Assembly (NCBI GenBank): GCA_964412395.1
Contig: CAYPOY010000241.1
Coordinates: 1 to 7,971 of the forward strand
Source of the DNA: CAYPOY01 sp964412395
GTDB taxonomy: Bacteria; Chloroflexota; Anaerolineae; B4-G1
Length of the DNA: 7,971 nt
Reading direction: 5' to 3'
Shown here: positions 5,495-7,971 of the stretch, one piece after another
Position numbering within the stretch: position 1 is the stretch's first letter
How the letters are laid out: each line of letters starts with the position of its first letter
Program-made: the position numbers and the translations under genes
Notes under the pieces: model-generated
Databases searched by the model: none
Told to the model about the DNA's origin: nothing
Seen by the model: only the letters and a program-made list of their open reading frames with translations

Positions 5495-6223
5495 GTGACG
5501 AACAACTGTCACCAGCCAGTGTTCTACGCCACGGTCACAGCCCAACCAGCCGCACTGAACACTGCTACGACGGACGGCGCTGGCAACTACACGCTCTATC
5601 TCGACAGCGCCAGGGTGTACACGTTCACGGCCAGCCGAGACGGATTTGCCGCGCTGCCGCCGCGCTACGGCGTCACCGTCACCACCAACCTATCCAGCGT
5701 GAACTTCGCGCTGCCGCCGGATGAGGAGGCGGTGACCAACGGCGGGTGGGAAACCGGTGACCTGACCGGCTGGGACAGTGGCCCCGGCGTGACACCTACG
5801 GTAGATATGGCGGCGCCTCACAGCGGACGTTACAGCATCAGACTCGACGCCGCCGGGGGCACACTTAATTTCTGGCCCTACGTCGCGCAAACGGTCTCAG
5901 TCCCAGCCACGTGGTCGAAGTCCACTCTCTCGTTCGTGTACCGCGTCATTCAAGGCAGCCCAGGTGACGCGCTCCTGGCGACGGTTTCGGGCGACGGCGA
6001 TGTGAGCACACACACCGTGTCCCTGATACCCGGTGAGTGGACGCATACCTGGTGCGACTTGAGCGCGTTTGGCGGACAGACTGTGACGCTGCGTTTTGGG
6101 TTCAAGGCACAGACGGGCACACAGCAAGTCCGCCTGGATGAGATCAGCCTGGGCGAAACCAGGCCAGGTGTGTTTCCCGTATACCTGCCATTGGTGATGA
6201 GAAGCCATGCATCGGGTGGGTGA
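5495..6223 (+). CDS. C-terminal part of a secreted multidomain protein (probable pseudogene remainder)
   Basis: This 242-residue frame begins at a GTG that is probably not a real start. The same frame reads sensibly upstream (THTTIAAYKVAGR, from about 5456) and continues the preceding fragment after a frameshift. Residues 1-75 form a carboxypeptidase-regulatory-like or CnaB-type beta-sandwich (GAGNYTLYLDSARVYTFTA, then FALPP). Residues about 80-220 begin TNGGWETGDLTGWDSG and contain SGRYSIRL and VRLDEISLGE, the pattern of jelly-roll modules that bind carbohydrate or cell surfaces. The C-terminus VFPVYLPLVMRSHASGG contains a YLPLVMR tail that I recognise as recurrent on secreted Chloroflexota proteins and that may act as a surface-attachment signal. 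No signal peptide is present. The full protein would have been exported, but this copy is probably dead. Confidence 0.6.
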   Translation: MTNNCHQPVFYATVTAQPAALNTATTDGAGNYTLYLDSARVYTFTASRDGFAALPPRYGVTVTTNLSSVNFALPPDEEAVTNGGWETGDLTGWDSGPGVTPTVDMAAPHSGRYSIRLDAAGGTLNFWPYVAQTVSVPATWSKSTLSFVYRVIQGSPGDALLATVSGDGDVSTHTVSLIPGEWTHTWCDLSAFGGQTVTLRFGFKAQTGTQQVRLDEISLGETRPGVFPVYLPLVMRSHASGG

Positions 6224-6344
6224 GGGAACTCGCCGCTAATCCTGCTGGAATGTAGAAGGGCGCTCCCCAGAACCACCGGCCCGGTCGGGGCACACGCCCT
6301 GGCCGGGGGAAATCGTAGCAGAACGAAACCCAAAAACGCTTAGA

Positions 6345-6370
6345 AGGCCACAGGGCGCGTCTAGTGGCCT
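6345..6370. repeat. Inverted repeat, 7-bp arms
   Basis: AGGCCAC (6345-6351) is the exact reverse complement of GTGGCCT (6364-6370), with a 12-base loop. No T-run follows on either strand, so it is not a typical terminator. Confidence 0.4.
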
Positions 6371-6420
6371 GCTCGCCGCTGAGGGTGGGGTTGATGAATT
6401 TGCCAAACGCCGCAGAACGG

Positions 6421-6438
6421 CTCTAAAGGGCCTTAGAG
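6421..6438. repeat. Inverted repeat upstream of the nuclease promoter
   Basis: CTCTAA (6421-6426) and TTAGAG (6433-6438) form a perfect 6-bp inverted repeat with a 6-base spacer. It is centred about 50 bases upstream of the -35 element of the promoter at 6478. That position would suit a regulator site, but the match may be chance. Confidence 0.3.
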
Positions 6439-6477
6439 AGCTCCAGAACTGCTACGTTTTCCCGCCGGGCCGGTCGC

Positions 6478-6506
6478 TTGCCGGAAACGGGCGGGTCGGG
6501 TATAAT
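6478..6506 (+). promoter_or_regulatory. Sigma-70-type promoter of the coiled-coil nuclease / SNF2 pair
   Basis: TTGCCG (6478-6483, four of six consensus bases) and a perfect TATAAT (6501-6506) are separated by the ideal 17 bases. Transcription would start near 6513. The promoter probably drives both the coiled-coil protein and the helicase, since only 11 bases separate those genes. Confidence 0.75.
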
Positions 6507-6543
6507 CAAAACAGCAAGGCACCCGATTGAGGGGGAGGAACCA

Positions 6544-7329
6544 ATGGAACAGTACCATGGACTGACAGCAGAGATATACCACGCTGTAGTGGCGTTGGTG
6601 GACGACCGGATGAAGGAAATCCGCCTCACCCGCCAGGACTTCGACCGGGTGGTGGAGGCGCAGGAGCGCATCGAGGGGCGGATGGAGCGGGTGGAGGCCG
6701 CGCTGGAGCGATTGGCCCAGGCCCAGACCCGCACCGAGGAGCGGGTGGGCCGGCTGGAGGAAGGTCAGGCCGCCCTGCAGAAAGGTCAGGCCGCTATGCA
6801 GGCCGCCATACAGGAACTGGCCCAGGCCCAGACCCGCACCGAGGAGCGGGTGGGCCGGCTGGAGGAAGGCCAGGTTGCCCTCCAGGCGGCTGTACAACAA
6901 CTGATCCAGGCCCAGGCCCAGTTATCTCAGGAAGTGGGGGGCCTGCGTGAGGACATCGGCTTTGGCCTGGAGGACGTAGCCCGCCTCCTGTTGCCCTCTT
7001 ATCTCCACAAGCACTACAGCATCCAACTCGAGGGGCCACCAGGGGAAGAACTGCGACGGCGCTTTTTCCCGATGAAAGACCGCCCCGCCGACGAAATCAA
7101 TCTGTACGGAGAAGGCTGGCGCGATGGACGGCGTGCAGTCGTCCTGGGTGAGTCGAAAGCCCGCATTGGCGGAGGTGTAGTGAAGGACTTCGCCGATGTG
7201 CTGGAGCGGGTGGAGCCGCTGGTGGAGGGAGAAGTGTGGCGGGTGATGTTCGGCTACTGGATTCACCCCTCGGCGCAGCCGGTGGCGGAGGAGCACCATA
7301 TTCTGCTAGTAGCCTCGTACCAGCGGTGA
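6544..7329 (+). CDS. Coiled-coil protein with C-terminal PD-(D/E)XK nuclease-like domain
   Basis: This protein has 261 residues. Residues about 17-145 are a long coiled coil rich in Glu, Gln, Arg and Ala. It contains a duplicated 35-residue unit (57-91 and 92-126) with LAQAQTRTEERVGRLEEGQ in both copies, and 35 residues equal exactly five heptads. The C-terminal 110 residues carry the core of a PD-(D/E)XK fold: Asp183 in ADEINLYG, then the strand VVLGESK with Glu203 and Lys205. Small proteins with this layout are known as DUF3782-like or COG5493-like hypothetical proteins. Their substrate is unknown, but the fold suggests a DNA-cleaving or DNA-binding role, with the coiled coil giving oligomerisation. 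ATG 6544 is chosen because GGGGGAGG lies just before it. An in-frame start at 6478 falls in the promoter. The gene lies directly upstream of a SNF2 helicase and is probably co-transcribed with it. Confidence 0.75.
   Translation: MEQYHGLTAEIYHAVVALVDDRMKEIRLTRQDFDRVVEAQERIEGRMERVEAALERLAQAQTRTEERVGRLEEGQAALQKGQAAMQAAIQELAQAQTRTEERVGRLEEGQVALQAAVQQLIQAQAQLSQEVGGLREDIGFGLEDVARLLLPSYLHKHYSIQLEGPPGEELRRRFFPMKDRPADEINLYGEGWRDGRRAVVLGESKARIGGGVVKDFADVLERVEPLVEGEVWRVMFGYWIHPSAQPVAEEHHILLVASYQR
6713..6869 (+). repeat. 52-bp direct repeat inside the coiled-coil coding region, period 105 bp
   Basis: Bases 6713-6764 are identical to 6818-6869. The 105-bp period encodes 35 residues, so gain or loss of one unit stays in frame and keeps the heptad register. 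The near-zero divergence over 52 bp indicates a recent duplication or ongoing homogenisation. Confidence 0.85.
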
Positions 7330-7340
7330 AGGCGACCATT

Positions 7341-7971
7341 ATGATCGATCAATCCTGTGACCTGCGACTACAGTCCGGCGCTGAACGGGTGCTGGAGGTC
7401 GCCGCTGCCGGGCGCTTTGCCGGCCGGCTCCCCTACCGCCTGCAATTGCAGGCCGAGCGGCTGGCGCTCGTCGCCGGCTTCGACGAACTGGTCTGCCTGG
7501 ACGCGCTCAATTTCACTCCCTTCGACTACCAGATCAAAGCCGCCCAGACCACGTTGCGCCGCTTTCGCGGCCGGGGACTCCTGTGCGACGAGGTTGGGCT
7601 GGGCAAGACCATCGAGGCCGGGATGGCGCTCAAAGAGTACCTGCTGCGCCAGATGGTCAACCGCGTGCTCATCATCACCCCGCCTGCCCTGGTCGAGCAG
7701 TGGCGGGAGGAACTGGCGAGCAAGTTCGGCCTGACTGACTTTGTCGCCAACTACGACCCGGAGTTCCGCGAACTAGGGCCGCAGGCGTGGACCGCCTTCC
7801 CCCGCGTGATCGCCTCCCTGGCCACAGCCCGCCGCCGCGAACACCGCCGCGTCATCACGGGCATCGTCTATGACCTGGTGATCGTGGACGAGGCACACCA
7901 CCTCAAGAACCGCTCCAGCGTCTCCTGGAAGTTCGTCAACGCGCTCCAGAAGAAGTACATCCTGATGCTCA
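7341..7971 (+). CDS. SNF2/RapA-type superfamily 2 helicase, 3' truncated
   Basis: The frame from ATG 7341 runs off the end of the window after 210 complete codons. A Q-like segment FTPFDYQIKAAQ (residues 58-69) is followed by motif I DEVGLGKT (83-90), motif Ia IITPPALVEQWREE (111-124) and the Walker B motif VDEAHHLKN (182-190). This is the ATPase core of SNF2-family DNA translocases, closest in style to RapA/HepA and to the SNF2 proteins of bacterial defence systems. GAAGG (7328-7332), overlapping the stop of the preceding gene, serves as a weak ribosome binding site. The full protein should be several times longer, with a C-terminal helicase lobe outside the window. Tight linkage to a nuclease-like gene suggests a joint role in DNA processing, repair or restriction. 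Which one cannot be decided here. Confidence 0.9.
   Translation, partial: MIDQSCDLRLQSGAERVLEVAAAGRFAGRLPYRLQLQAERLALVAGFDELVCLDALNFTPFDYQIKAAQTTLRRFRGRGLLCDEVGLGKTIEAGMALKEYLLRQMVNRVLIITPPALVEQWREELASKFGLTDFVANYDPEFRELGPQAWTAFPRVIASLATARRREHRRVITGIVYDLVIVDEAHHLKNRSSVSWKFVNALQKKYILML

Larger units (their letters stand above)
6224..6543. other. Intergenic region, about 320 bases, no gene seen
   Basis: No convincing reading frame is seen on either strand. The stretch holds two inverted repeats (6345-6370 and 6421-6438), a GC-rich block around 6280-6310, and the promoter and ribosome binding site of the next gene. The leader from the predicted transcription start (about 6513) to ATG 6544 is about 31 bases, with GGGGGAGG at 6531-6538 as ribosome binding site. 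Confidence 0.7.

Noticed and set aside
6224..6477. A possible tRNA or small RNA gene in the intergenic region
   Set aside because: No cloverleaf, TPsiC-arm (GTTC) sequence or CCA end could be found, only two short inverted repeats.
6433..6900. Minus-strand open frames opposite the coiled-coil region, containing repeated segments
   Set aside because: The repeated segments are the reverse of the direct repeat in the coiled-coil gene, which has a promoter and ribosome binding site on the plus strand.

Overview
The window is GC-rich bacterial DNA with short gene clusters separated by decayed sequence. The best guess for the host is an anaerobic or thermophilic Chloroflexota (Anaerolineae-like) bacterium. 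This rests on the tungsten-type aldehyde oxidoreductase operon, a secreted protein ending in a VYLPLVMR-type tail of the kind I associate with that phylum, and a relic resembling short sigma-70-like proteins. All three are recognised from memory, not from a search.

Positions 3-752 hold the C-terminal two thirds of a GCS2/YbdK-type carboxylate-amine ligase. Positions 753-1114 hold no intact gene. They contain a short sigma-70-like remnant that ends at a small palindrome, a good promoter (TATAAT at 987-992), an attenuator-like hairpin, and an array of six 7-bp repeats abutting a GTG start.

Positions 1115-3797 form a compact three-gene operon: a MoaD/ThiS-like sulfur carrier (for pterin cofactor assembly), a tungsten/molybdenum aldehyde:ferredoxin oxidoreductase with all family landmarks, and a 16-cysteine polyferredoxin that should carry its electrons. 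A strong terminator closes the operon at 3881-3921.

Positions 3970-4952 hold a 7-codon upstream reading frame that runs by TGATG overlap into one long frame. That frame joins an aconitase-X small-subunit (DUF126) domain to an HD-domain hydrolase. The aconitase-X large subunit is absent from the window, and the histidine of the HD doublet is alanine.

Positions 5016-6223 are the remains of a large secreted protein: a propeller-like part, then a frameshift, then a carboxypeptidase-regulatory-like domain, a jelly-roll-like domain and the LPLV-type tail. It has no start codon or signal peptide.

Positions 6224-6543 are intergenic, with inverted repeats and a clear promoter (TTGCCG, 17 bp, TATAAT). 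This promoter drives a coiled-coil PD-(D/E)XK nuclease-like protein (6544-7329). Eleven bases later comes a SNF2/RapA-type helicase, cut off by the window end (7341-7971). The last two genes look like a co-transcribed DNA-processing, possibly defence-related, pair.
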